Of a stretch of 64,000 bases of DNA, positions 11,445-21,129 are shown piece by piece (the first letter of the stretch is position 1; each line of letters begins with the position of its first letter). Below the pieces are notes generated by a model, which did not search any database, had not been told where the DNA came from, and saw nothing but the letters and a program-made list of their open reading frames with translations. Source of the DNA: Gerris lacustris (Eukaryota > Arthropoda > Insecta > Hemiptera > Gerridae). The translations under genes were made by a program, and so were the position numbers. The stretch covers positions 14,106,447-14,170,446 of the forward strand of contig OX578281.1 in the NCBI GenBank assembly GCA_951217055.1, written 5' to 3'.

Positions 11445-13060
11445 TTATAAGGGTTTCGAGGTCATCCTAGAAACCCTTATGCTTTTGGTAGTTCGTCCGT
11501 CCGTCGCATCTTGGAGTATATCTCCCGACCTACTGAAGCTATAGACTTAAAATTTGGTTAAACTTTTTTGCCCAATAACAGAAAAACTATTGCAGACTTA
11601 AACACTCAAAATGTCTGCGATCAGCGTTCGCAGACTATATATTATATATTTATTTAAATTTTCAAGCAAACAAAATCTCCCCCCCCCCCCGCTACCCTAT
11701 TAGGACCGGTCCTAAAAAATAAGGCAAAAATACATAAATATACATCTCTGTGGTCCAATGATACTTCCGGGAGTTGATATAAATAAGTCAAATTTTTTAT
11801 AGTTTCGGGGGCCGTAACTATGGAGCCACAAAATTTCTATTTTTTTAAAATTTGAAGATGGGTATAATTTTAAAAGTATTAAAATTTAGTTCACAATTAT
11901 ACAGGGTGGCCACGATAAACTGGCTCACCCTGTTATCTCTTTTATTTTTGAAGATAGAGAAAAAATGTAAATGGTAACTCACCTTGGATTTTCGCTTAGT
12001 TTTATAATATGATTTCCAAAAATATTTTTATCTTATAGTTTCGGCAGTATCTCTCTCAACTTTGTAATTTTAAATGGTAACCTATATTTTTTATATTTTT
12101 TTCTTAAAATAGATTGCTTTAGAAGAAAAATGAACCTTAAACCAACAAAATCGGTTGATAATTGACAGAGATATTCAGTTTTCAATGTAACAAAAATGCT
12201 ATCTAAGTATGTAAAATACTGTAATAAAAAAAACTTAAATTAAACGAAATGATCTTAATTCTGTTTATTTCACTTATTTAGGCTAGTTGAATGCATTTAC
12301 TGATCAAAAGTCAAACCTTTTTTCCATTCCACTCCGAAACTTTAGAGAAAAGGAAGATTGTCGACACACTGATCAAAAGAGGTCATAGTAACGATGCTCC
12401 TAAATGGAATGGAATGAAGGTTTTACTTTTGATCAGTAAATGCATTCATCTAACCTAAGTAAGTGAAAAACAAAGTGAAATAAACTGAATTAAGAAGATG
12501 TTTTTTTTTTTGGATTTAGTATTTTACATGCTTAGATAACCTTTTAGTTACATTGAAAACTGAATATCTCTGTCAATTCTAAACCGATGTTGTTGGTTCA
12601 AAGCCCATTTTTCTTCTAAAGCAATCTAATTTAAGAAAAAAATATAGTTACCCTTTAAAATTACAAAGTTGAGAGAGATACCGCCGAAACTATAAGGTAA
12701 AAATATTTTTGGAAATCATATTATAAAACTACGCGAAAATCCAAGGTGAGTTACCATTTACATTTTTCTCTATCTTCAAAAATAAAAGAGATAACTAGGT
12801 GAGCCAGTTTATAGTGGCCACCCTGTATATCGTGTTTTCAAAATGGCGGCCGTCTTACCCCTAAAAGAACCAAATATGTGCATACCGAAGATTCTAAAGG
12901 ATAATATATGCACAATGCACACCTTGCTTCTCAAAAGTGAAACTTTATATACATATTTTAGCTAAAAGAAATATAATATATAATAATAATGTATTTATGA
13001 AATTTTATGACCGAAGAAAACCTTTTAGTAACTTGCTGGCAAGTACTTGAAGGGATCTTT
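11445..13060 (+). repeat. Dispersed repeat R3, copy 2, split by a MITE
   Basis: The left part (GGGTTTCGAGGTCATCC, GTTCGTCCGTCCGTCGC, TATCTCCCGACC) and the right part (12840-13060, AAAATGGCGGCCGTCTTACC to CAAGTACTTGAAGG) match 590-1050. The 0.93-kb foldback MITE sits between the parts. About 250 bp at 11640-11895, including a 12-nt C run, is absent from copy 1. Confidence 0.7.
11902..12835. mobile_element. 0.93-kb foldback MITE, family C
   Basis: The termini CAGGGTGGCCACGATAAACT and the complement GTTTATAGTGGCCACCCTG bound a long inverted repeat. The arms include GATAACTGGCTCACC-like, TTTTATTTTTGAAGATAGAG and CTATAGTTTCGGCAGTATC pairs and extend to the centre near 12360. TA dinucleotides border both ends. 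There is no transposase. The insertion interrupts an R3 repeat whose uninterrupted relative is at 590-1050. Confidence 0.85.
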
Positions 13061-13920
13061 TTATACATATGTGATCATTCGTTTCGTGATAAGATACAAG
13101 AAAGCTATGAGCTACCCTAATTAGCAAACGTTCTTAATGTTTGGATAATAAATTCATAGACATCACCTTTTAACATAAACATATTGTTAGATAGTACTAA
13201 ACAGAAAGGTGATAGATAATCTATAGATAAAAGTAAGTCAAGGCTAATCGATTGCTCTTTACATGATTAACGTGAAAGATCTGTTATCTATTGTATAAAT
13301 AATGTCAACTTGTTTATTTTTCTACCAACCGATCAAATAAATTGCGATATATGAAATAATCTAGGATAGTTCTCATGCATTTTGCTTCTTATTTTCAAAT
13401 CAATTTAACGACTTAGCAAGCAAATTTTTTATATCTACTCACAGCAGCAAAATGAAGCAACACTCAGCTGTTTTTAGGCTGGAAAGTACTATTTCACTGA
13501 GTTGTCATTAAAATATTAATAACAGGCAGGAAAGTAACTGAAACAGTCAGGGAAATATTTCCCTGCCTAACATCTCCGTATCATAACATCTTCGTTTGTG
13601 TTTAGTTTTCTATTACTTTAATTATTATTATTTTTTTTTTTTTTACTCTTGTTTTATTACAAAGAAAATATGATTACCTAAGCTTCCGTTTTTTGTCGAA
13701 ATATCGTGCGAGCAGATAAAATATTGTATGCAACAAGGCCTTATTTTGTAAACAATAAGCCATTTCTGCCTCGTGAATTCATTGCCAATGTTAATTACCT
13801 GCCTCGGCTTCGCATCAGCAGTTAATTTTCATAGCCTGTCCTCGCCCTGGCTCGGAGGCTAACTTAATCATTCGCCAGTAAAATTCCATTTTTCTGCCAA
13901 GTTACATAAATAACTATTAT
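13060..13920. other. Unassigned AT-rich DNA
   Basis: No coding signature, tRNA or repeat shared with the rest of the window was recognised. A T homopolymer lies near 13630. Confidence 0.35.
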
Positions 13921-13924
13921 CTCC

Positions 13925-14110
13925 AGAAGCTTACCGAAGGTAAGGGAAGCTATTTTATGTGATCGTTCTGCACTAGCAAAATATTTTAGGTCTCCGATTT
14001 CAAAAATTCCAAGACATCCGTTTCAAACATCATGGATCATTTTTGGTTCCGTGTCTGTCTGTCGATCTGTCACTCAATTTTCGCGAACCCAAATTGACGA
14101 CGAAGGATTT
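13925..14110 (-). repeat. Dispersed repeat R2b, terminal fragment
   Basis: Reading the minus strand, this contains the GAGCGACAGA-type core and then the R2 end (TCCGATTTCAAAAATTCC, CTTACCGAAGGTAAGGGAAG on the plus strand). It matches the ends of the R2 copies at 28000-28865 and 60365-60765. Confidence 0.65.
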
Positions 14111-14541
14111 CCAAGCCTTTTTATTCTAAATATTTGCTGCAGGTTCATTTTCTTCGCACCTTGCTTTTAGCATTACTACGATTGCTTTTAGACTTTTTGG
14201 GCAACCATAGGTTGTCTATTCTTTGCACGAGGACAAACAACCACTTTTTGGAATTTGGTGCAAAGTGGGCCGAACTTCTGTTGAGTCAAATGGTAAAATT
14301 TCTGACCCGATAACAAACTAACTCATCGCAATAACTTGATTTCGACTCTCCAATTTTTTTGTCAGGGCCCATACATAATTCACAGTTATAATGTCAAGGT
14401 GATAGTGGAACGTCCACTGTTATGTAAACTGTCACCTTGGTTTTAATGCTTATTTTAACCTTACTTACAAAACCATTGGAAAAGTCAACCCGTGGTTGCT
14501 TCTAATCTTCCCCTTCCATCTTCCCCTTCCACAGAAAACCC

Positions 14542-14761
14542 GGTTTTTCTTTAGATTGTTACTTCCCTTTATTGTTTTAGAATATACTTAAATGACTTTG
14601 ACTAAATAGCTATTAAACAAAGCAATGTACTTTGGGATAAAGGAATATTACACTTCTGTTTTATAAGGGGAGTAACAGTCTAAAAGAACATTCTACACCT
14701 TCTTTAGATTGCTACCCCCTCTGTTTTTTTTATAAGAAGAGTAACAATCTAAAGAAGTACC
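14542..14761. mobile_element. hAT-like MITE, copy 1
   Basis: The terminus GGTTTTTCTTTAGATTGTTA pairs with the right end AACAATCTAAAGAAGTACC. The 8-bp sequence GAAAACCC directly flanks both sides (14534-14541 and 14762-14769), a perfect target duplication of the length typical of hAT elements. The body contains AATGACTTTGACTAAATA and CAATGTACTTTGGGA blocks shared by all five copies. No coding sequence. Confidence 0.85.
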
Positions 14762-14764
14762 GAA

Positions 14765-15370
14765 AACCCTAAGAATTTGCAAATAACTTTTAAGTATTAG
14801 CCAAGTGCTCACCATGGATTTAAAGTGGTATAGCTTTTGCTCATTCGCTATGACCTTTGTTTCTCTCCTTCACGCATTTTCCCCTCCTTGATTTGAATTA
14901 ACTACCACAAAACTCATTACACTTATTATAAATACAAAACTAATTCTATGTTAATTGTTTATTAACAGTGTGAAAGCAATTTTAAATTGATGTATAATGG
15001 ATTAAATTTGTAACGATTGAACGGAACTTACATTTAATCTAATATTAAAAGCCCTAAAGCCTGTTATATTATTTGAACTGTGTCAAGGTGAATCGATTGG
15101 GCTTTAACTATTTGTATTGCATAAATAATACCTAAAGCTTGAATGTGGTTACTCCCTGAGCTCCCTGTAATTTCGATATTACCTATTTAGTGTTATAAAG
15201 GGGAGTTTTCCCCATTTTCCTACTTGATTATAAATATAGATAAGACCTCGGATTGTACAAAAACCATTGAGTTTTACAAACATAAAATGGTCATTGTTCT
15301 TGAATAGCTTTGATGTATAATTAACCTTTTTATTTTTAACCTAAAAAAAATATATCAGTATAATTTATAC
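14765..15370. other. AT-rich spacer
   Basis: I see no gene, RNA or convincing repeat. Confidence 0.35.
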
Positions 15371-15439
15371 ACTCTATAATTTGTTTTTATAAAAAGTCAT
15401 GAAAAGAGTGTGAATCATGAAAAGCAGTGGTGATTTTTG

Positions 15440-16032
15440 ATAATATACAATAGTACATTGCGCGTCGAGTGCGGAAAGTAGCATTTTGCATGCGAGTGTG
15501 GAGTTTGCACCCGAGCGACAGCGAGGGTAGTAAAACCACGCGAGCAATGCAAAATGCCGTTTTCGCACGAGTTGCGTACCGTACTTTTGTTAGACTTAAA
15601 TAATTAATACAGAAAAAAATAAACTTGCTGTATGTAAGTTCGTATCTCTCTCATGATAAATTTAATCTCATGATAAAGATAGCATTAATTCTTGAGTTGT
15701 ATTTTTTGCTGAATCAATTATTTCTGGAGGATTATTATTCTCCACATTTTCGTCAGTCACTTGATTCACTCATTGTTTTTCACTAAAAACTCGATATAAA
15801 CAGTTACTTTAATAAAATAACAGCAAATTAGTGTTGTTGAATGTAAGCAAACTCGCTAATCGGTGCGTAAAGCTGAAGAATTCCTCTTCTTTACCGGCCT
15901 AGGGTGGTAAAGAAGAGGAATTCTTCAGAACTATGACACGCGCATGCACAATGAATACAAGTACGTAAAGAATCACTTTCTACGCATCTAAACAGGGATA
16001 CAATGTTTATATTTCGTATCAATCGTATAGAT
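15440..16032 (-). mobile_element. Uncharacterised element X, copy 1
   Basis: Read on the minus strand, the order is: TACGATTGATACGAAATATA end, a 56-nt hairpin (15873-15928, CTGAAGAATTCCTCTTC and complement), a leader ending AGTTTTTAGTGAAAAACA, an ATG at 15773, then a CG-richer block (GTGCGGAAAGTAGCATTTTG on plus) and the end near TAGTACATTGCGCG. The ATG frame corresponds to the one in copies 2 and 3 but shifts after six codons (MSESSD, stop). Copy 2 follows directly in the same orientation. Confidence 0.7.
15873..15928. repeat. Conserved hairpin in element X
   Basis: A near-perfect stem, CTGAAGAATTCCTCTTCTTT against its complement, with about 10 nt of loop. An equivalent structure sits in the same position in copy 3 (38637-38717, with an internal duplication) and in degenerate form in copy 2. 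It lies about 100 bp upstream of the short reading frame, so it could be a promoter, operator-like or transposase-binding element. Confidence 0.75.
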
Positions 16033-16177
16033 AATAGTACATTACGCGTCTAGTGCGGAAAGTAGCATTTTGCATGCGAGTGTGGAGTTTGCACCCGAGC
16101 TGTAGCGAGGGTAGTAAAACCATACGAGAAAAGCAAAATACCGTACTTTATTTACGATTGTTAAATTTTAATATTAA

Positions 16178-16421
16178 GGCGCGTCCACACTATGCCAGTT
16201 GGCAAGGCCAAGCGGCAAAGCCGTCTGGCCGACTTACGACTTCTTGTATCTGGCTTTCTTTGATCCGGACCGACAATCGTCGGGTTCGGCTTGGCATGTC
16301 AAGTGGCACGTTTTGTGCCAAGCTTGGCAAATAGCAAATGCCAAGGGAGACGTCCACATTACACTTGGCAATGCCATTTGGCCTTGCCATTCCTTGCCGC
16401 TTGGCATAGTGTGGACGCGCC
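16178..16421. mobile_element. MITE nested in element X
   Basis: The 20-bp termini GGCGCGTCCACACTATGCCA and exact complement TGGCATAGTGTGGACGCGCC are flanked on both sides by TTAA. This suits a piggyBac-type TTAA site; a PIF/Harbinger TTA/TAA site is also possible because the TIR sequence style resembles that superfamily. The body is rich in TTGGCA/TGCCAA motifs. Diverged relatives are at 35405-35520 and 36450-36620. The three overlapping open frames here are by-products of the inverted repeat. Confidence 0.85.
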
Positions 16422-16476
16422 TTAATAAATACAAAAAATTAATAAACTTCCAGTATGTAAGTTCGTATTTATCTTT

Positions 16477-16548
16477 TTATAAAGAAGACATTATTTCGGG
16501 TGGAGTGTTATTCTCCTCATTTTCGTCATAATCACTTAAATCACTCAT
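16477..16548 (-). CDS. Short acidic reading frame of element X, copy 2
   Basis: A 23-codon frame reading MSDLSDYDENEENNTPPEIM then SSL and stop. The homologous frame in copy 3 reads MNESSGFDENVENNTPPEII at its start. Ten adjacent positions (ENNTPPEI core plus DEN) are the same despite DNA divergence. Both look like the acidic N-terminus of a larger protein whose remainder has been deleted, not like a stand-alone peptide. I cannot name the family. The start is the only in-frame ATG following the conserved leader AGTTTTTAGT. Confidence 0.4.
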   Translation of the reverse strand: MSDLSDYDENEENNTPPEIMSSL

Positions 16549-17528
16549 TGTTTTTTACTAAAAACTCGATATAAACAGTTACTTTAAGTAAACAAACAAC
16601 AAATTAGTTTTGTTAAATGTAAACAAACTCGCTAATCGTGCGTTAAGGTGAATAATTCTTCTTTTTTACCGCACTAGAGCGGAAACAAAGAGGAAATATG
16701 AAACGCGCATGCGCAATGAATACAACTACGAAAAGAATCATTTTCTACGCATCCAACCAGAGATACAATGTTTAAAATACGTATCAAAAAATTAGCGCAA
16801 GTTATCAAGTCCAGTAGCGTTATCAATTTTATTTATCATGTTATTCATGGACATAGACATTCATTATAGTGGTTTAATTTTTTTTTTATCTCGAAAACTA
16901 TGCAAAATACGTGAATAATTTAAGAGACAAAAAAGTTGCATTTTTAGTTGCTTTACCTAAATAAATATCGAAATCTGAAACAAGTTTGTGGTGTACACTT
17001 TTTTGTCAATAATTATTCGTCAAGAAACCTCCCGTGACGCCACTGGATTTGAGAATTTGAATCTAGTTAGGTCTAAGTTAGACCCTTATCACTTTAACTA
17101 ACGCTGCCAATTTTCAACAAAATCGGGTAAAGGGTATTTAATTTAATAATAAAGAAACATTTTGTTTTAACAATCTTTAAAACTCTGTGTTTTGAAAATG
17201 AAGCTACATCTGAAAAAAATGTATAATACATTTGTTGTCTTTAAATTAGGGGCCTTTTACGACCGAGCTTAGGCAACCCTGTAGATATAATATGTACTGT
17301 TGTTTTTGTTTATTTATTACATTTGAGACATTTTGTTAGCATTTACAAAATATTTTAAATTTTAATGCATTAATTTTAATATTTATCCTATATTTATGTT
17401 TCAGAGAAACTAGTTATGTACTCGAGAATACAACATTATTTTTCATTAAAGGTAAGACGTTTTACTTATTATTGCTTTATTTAAAGGCAAATATTTTTTA
17501 TTTAAATTTGTAGTGCATGATGGATATA

Positions 17529-17865
17529 GTCAAGGAGATAGCGTGCAAAAAAGTGTCTGACTAACAACAAGCTAGAATTCTGTATATAAGTTAATCATTT
17601 GGTGCCTTTTAAGAATTTTCGGTCGGCTAAGTTCGTCTGTAGGACATAGCTTGGCAATAAGCATTTGAAAAATACAAACCGGTGGAGAGCGGCCATGTCC
17701 TGCCCTTTATGGGGGACAATGTGATTTTTTTTATCCTGAGTACAAAATTAGTTAATAGACCAAAAATCAAGTTGATGTTAGTTTGTCACTTCAAAGGTGA
17801 CAACTTTGGTAGAAGTAATATTTAGATAACTGGCATATAAAGTGATAAATTATCATCAATATGCA
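17529..17865. mobile_element. MITE family A, left half plus decayed right half
   Basis: GTCAAGGAGATAGCGTGC opens a copy of the 1674-2174 element. The inner block with GGACATAGCTTGGCAATAAG and GGTGGAGAGCGGCCATGTCC matches 1990-2070 in reverse. After GTTTGTCACTT (17795) similarity fades. Confidence 0.7.
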
Positions 17866-18098
17866 AATGTGCGATCTGCTGGGCCAAAGAAAAAATAAGA
17901 ATAGCAATTTGATCTGATTAACTGGGAATCCAAATAATTCATATTTAGATAATTCATGTTACGGTATTTTTTTTTAAATTTTAAGAGGGGCATCAGATGA
18001 ATGCTACTAATGATTAGATTACAAAAATATATATAACACTTGTGTAAATTGTTTAATTTTCCACGCTATTTTGGCACAAAGCAAGATCATTTTGCGTG

Positions 18099-18119
18099 CC
18101 CCCCCCCCCCCCCCCCCCC
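18099..18119. repeat. 21-nt C homopolymer
   Basis: An uninterrupted C run next to TTCCCC. Length is likely to be unreliable in any assembly. Confidence 0.9.
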
Positions 18120-18307
18120 TTCCCCAACCTTATTCTAACCAATTTCATGATCACAATACCAACCAAACCCTTTTTATGTGAGACTTCACGCACAACCGTT
18201 TAATTTAATTTTTGTGAAACATGGACCTTCATCAATGTGAATAGTGCGGTGCAATGTTTCAGGATGATGATCAGGAGGATGATGCTGCTATTATATATTT
18301 ATATTAT

Positions 18308-18640
18308 AAATTGTAATTAATTTTTGATGGATTTTTAGGTGTGTATTTAAAAATAAAAACTAGATGATTTTCATTTCTTTTTTAATTTGTGAGACGTTTC
18401 GACCCTCTAAGGTCATCTTCCCATCACATCCTTTTTCATTCTACAATTGAAAAACATATACAATAATATTATTACTAATCATTCAACAATTCCTTATTTC
18501 TTTCATTATTTAACATTATTTTACAATTTGATGACCTTAGAGGGTCGAAACGTCTCACAAATTAAAAAAGAAATGAAAATCATCTAGCTTTATTTTTAAA
18601 TACACACTTAAAAATCCATCAAAAATTAATTACAATTTAC
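18308..18640. mobile_element. Foldback element with GTCGAAACGTC motif
   Basis: Two arms of about 110 bp pair: AATTGTAATTAATTTTTGAT at the left with its complement ending near 18640. Each arm contains TGACCTTAGAGGGTCGAAAC followed by GTCTCACAAATT. The GAUGACC...GGUCGAAAC-GUC arrangement resembles the conserved half of hammerhead ribozymes found in Penelope-like elements and retrozymes, but the full three-stem fold is not established. The centre is about 100 bp of AT-rich DNA. Confidence 0.65.
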
Positions 18641-18644
18641 AATT

Positions 18645-19290
18645 TAAAAAGGTGTTAATTTTAACAACATTTGTTGAAGAAATAACATATTTATATTATA
18701 TTATGTATAGTCAGATGAGTTTTCAGGAGAAGGGAGAAGGAAAGGGATGATGGATATATACAGATTTAACTAGGGTGCCGCCGCTACAATAGTTTATGCA
18801 CTTGAGTAATCGTAACAGCTTTACTCTCCAATATATATTATCCCCTTTTATGTATTTATTAAAAATTAATAAATACATAGAAATATATATATAATATCAT
18901 CATATTTAATAACAATATTAATAGTATTTATTACGTAGTAATAAATAAATGTATCTCACACCAAACATCAACTAACAGCCAATTTTATAACCTCTCTTTG
19001 TTCATAACCTTTTCGGTTGACCGCTGCCTTCAACCGGTCCCGTTCGGAAACAAGATTATTTCAAACCGCCATGACACTCACCACAACCAACCACTGGTCG
19101 ACCGATTTGTAATTCCGAAAGCACCCTAAATTTCATGGAATTGGATAGCCCGGTTTTAATTAAAAAGTTATTAATGATGGATTTAGGACTATAAAGAGAG
19201 ATGGTAACTTGTACGTATTGTGAAAACCCTATTTTACCTTCAAATTAGATTTTATTTCAGCTTTTTTTTCGGAAATTAGTGTTATTGAAA
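18645..19290. other. AT-rich spacer
   Basis: No gene seen. The stretch 18960-19150 is richer in C and G than its surroundings but shows no frame or RNA signature I recognise. Confidence 0.35.
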
Positions 19291-19294
19291 TAAT

Positions 19295-19528
19295 GGAACT
19301 TCTTTAGATTGATTCTCCCCTATGTGTTTTTGAATATAAATGACTTTGACTAAATAACTATAAAGACAAAGGGACTATTAGTCCAATGTACTTTGAAACA
19401 AAGGAATATCACACTTCTGTTTTTATAAGGGGAGTAACAGTCTAAAGAAGAACATTCCATGCACCTTCTTTAGATTGTTACTACCCTCTGTTTTTTTTAT
19501 AAGGGGAGTAGCAATCTAAAGAAGTGCC
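19295..19528. mobile_element. hAT-like MITE, copy 2
   Basis: Ends GGAACTTCTTTAGATTG and AATCTAAAGAAGTGCC. Flanking octamers GAAATAAT and GAAATGGT agree at six of eight positions, as expected for an ageing 8-bp target duplication. The body matches copies 1, 3, 4 and 5. Confidence 0.8.
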
Positions 19529-20072
19529 GAAATGGTAAAGATATGCTTACTAATAGTTACTATTACGAAGAAAGCGTAATAATAAATAATATAAATAACT
19601 ATAAGAGATAGGAACCGTTGTTTCTTGTAATTAGGGGTCATGTTTTCAGGATGTCTGAAATAAATCCGTAGAATTCCAATGAAATTCTTATTTAGGATTC
19701 TCATGGTTTTTCTTCGAAACATAAGAAAAAAAAAAGGAGGGAGCAATCAAGAAAATTATGTTATAACATTTTCTCAGAAGTAAGCTACTTTATTAAGGGA
19801 TTGTATAAAGATAAACTACCGAAAAAATTATACCCTTTATTATCTTCACTCTATAAAAATAAATCTGAGCAAGATATCAATTTATTTATGTTTGAAAATT
19901 ATGGACGATGGAGAGAAGACTATGGTTTGAGGGGCATACAAATGATTTTCATTATGTGGTTTCTTCCATTTTTATCTTATCAAAATTATTTTTGGATGAA
20001 ATGATTAACACTTAACAGCACATTTTATTCTTTAGAGATAAAAGTATAACTTTAATCATTAGTAATCATTAA

Positions 20073-21121
20073 CCCTTAACTGCCCGAATTATTTTTTTGG
20101 GGAATTGTTTGTTTTTTTCTGGGGATGTTGTCTGTTAAGAGGTCCCTTAATATGTAAAAAATTGAAAAACATTCCTTACCCCAAATTTGGGCTGTTGCCA
20201 TATGGCAACGCTAGGACATTAGCCCTACAGTTTTTTTTTCTCAGTAAATGTTTTAATCATTTATTTTACAAAATGTATGTAAAATAAATTTTAGGTGAAA
20301 AAAGTACAAATAATAATAACAGAATACTAAATTTATTTAAAAGAACAAAAAAGTAAATTTAATTTTTTTTTTCATTATTTGTATTATGTATCATGTTGTT
20401 TATCTGTAAAATTATGTAATTATTTCTTTATTTTTTGTTTTTTACATGTGTTTTTGTTATTACCTTTAAAAATATATAGGTATTATTCAATTATAATAAA
20501 AAAATATAGATATTATTATGTATACATATTATTTTTAAAAGAATAGCCCAATCATATTTCTTACTAATTATACTTGTTCAACAAAAATAATTATAAGATT
20601 TAGAGACTAATTGAGAAATATTTAGAAAATAATCAATAACAAATGAACATTAGGCAAAAATACAATCAAAACTTTGTATATAAATATGACTAAATAAAAT
20701 TACGACTTAGAAAAAAACTGTAAGGCTAATGTCCTAGCGTTGCCATATGGCAACTTTCAAATTGACGCTCAATTTAGGGCAGAAAAATTAAATTTTGTGA
20801 AACTGCAATAATTTTATATTTTTAATCACTCTCTATTCTAATAGTTTCATTACCAATAATCAAATTATTTAATTAATTAATTAATTAAAAAAATTAAAAT
20901 TCTTTCCGTGTCACAAATTTGGAATAATTCATTTTTTTAACCTGTCTTGTGGCATACGTGTTGCACCAAACAAATAAATCTAATGATGAAAAATCAATTT
21001 AGTCCTTCTTTTGACATAATGTTAACATTCAAAAAATTCAATATTAACTTGGACCTCTTCAAACAATAATAATGGGAGGGGGTTTTGCTGTTGCCATATG
21101 GCAACGCTAGGTTATTAAGGG
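20073..21121. mobile_element. piggyBac-like non-autonomous element
   Basis: TTAA flanks both sides (20069-20072, 21122-21125). The element begins CCCTTAACTGCCCGAA and ends TTATTAAGGG, the CCCTTA-type terminus common in piggyBac-like elements. Inside are three copies of the perfect palindrome TTGCCATATGGCAA (20186, 20739, 21090 approximately), each next to CGCTAGG or its complement, and a pair of inverted blocks, CTAGGACATTAGCC (about 20211) and GGCTAATGTCCTAG (about 20725). There is no intact transposase; small frames inside show no DDE signature. Confidence 0.75.
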
Positions 21122-21129
21122 TTAAACTA

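Larger units (their letters stand above)
16033..16800 (-). mobile_element. Uncharacterised element X, copy 2 (with nested MITE)
   Basis: Same order as copy 1 on the minus strand: diverged hairpin (16630-16695), leader, ATG at 16548, and the CG-richer block GTGCGGAAAGTAGCATTTTG at 16053. A 244-bp MITE (16178-16421) interrupts it in the 3' part. Copies 1 and 2 are in direct head-to-tail tandem. The outer block contains GTTTGCACCCGAGC, shared by all three copies. Confidence 0.7.

Noticed and set aside
16053..16531. Several overlapping 66-110-codon frames
   Set aside because: They lie in a perfect inverted repeat (nested MITE) and the CG-richer block of element X, which produces open frames on both strands.
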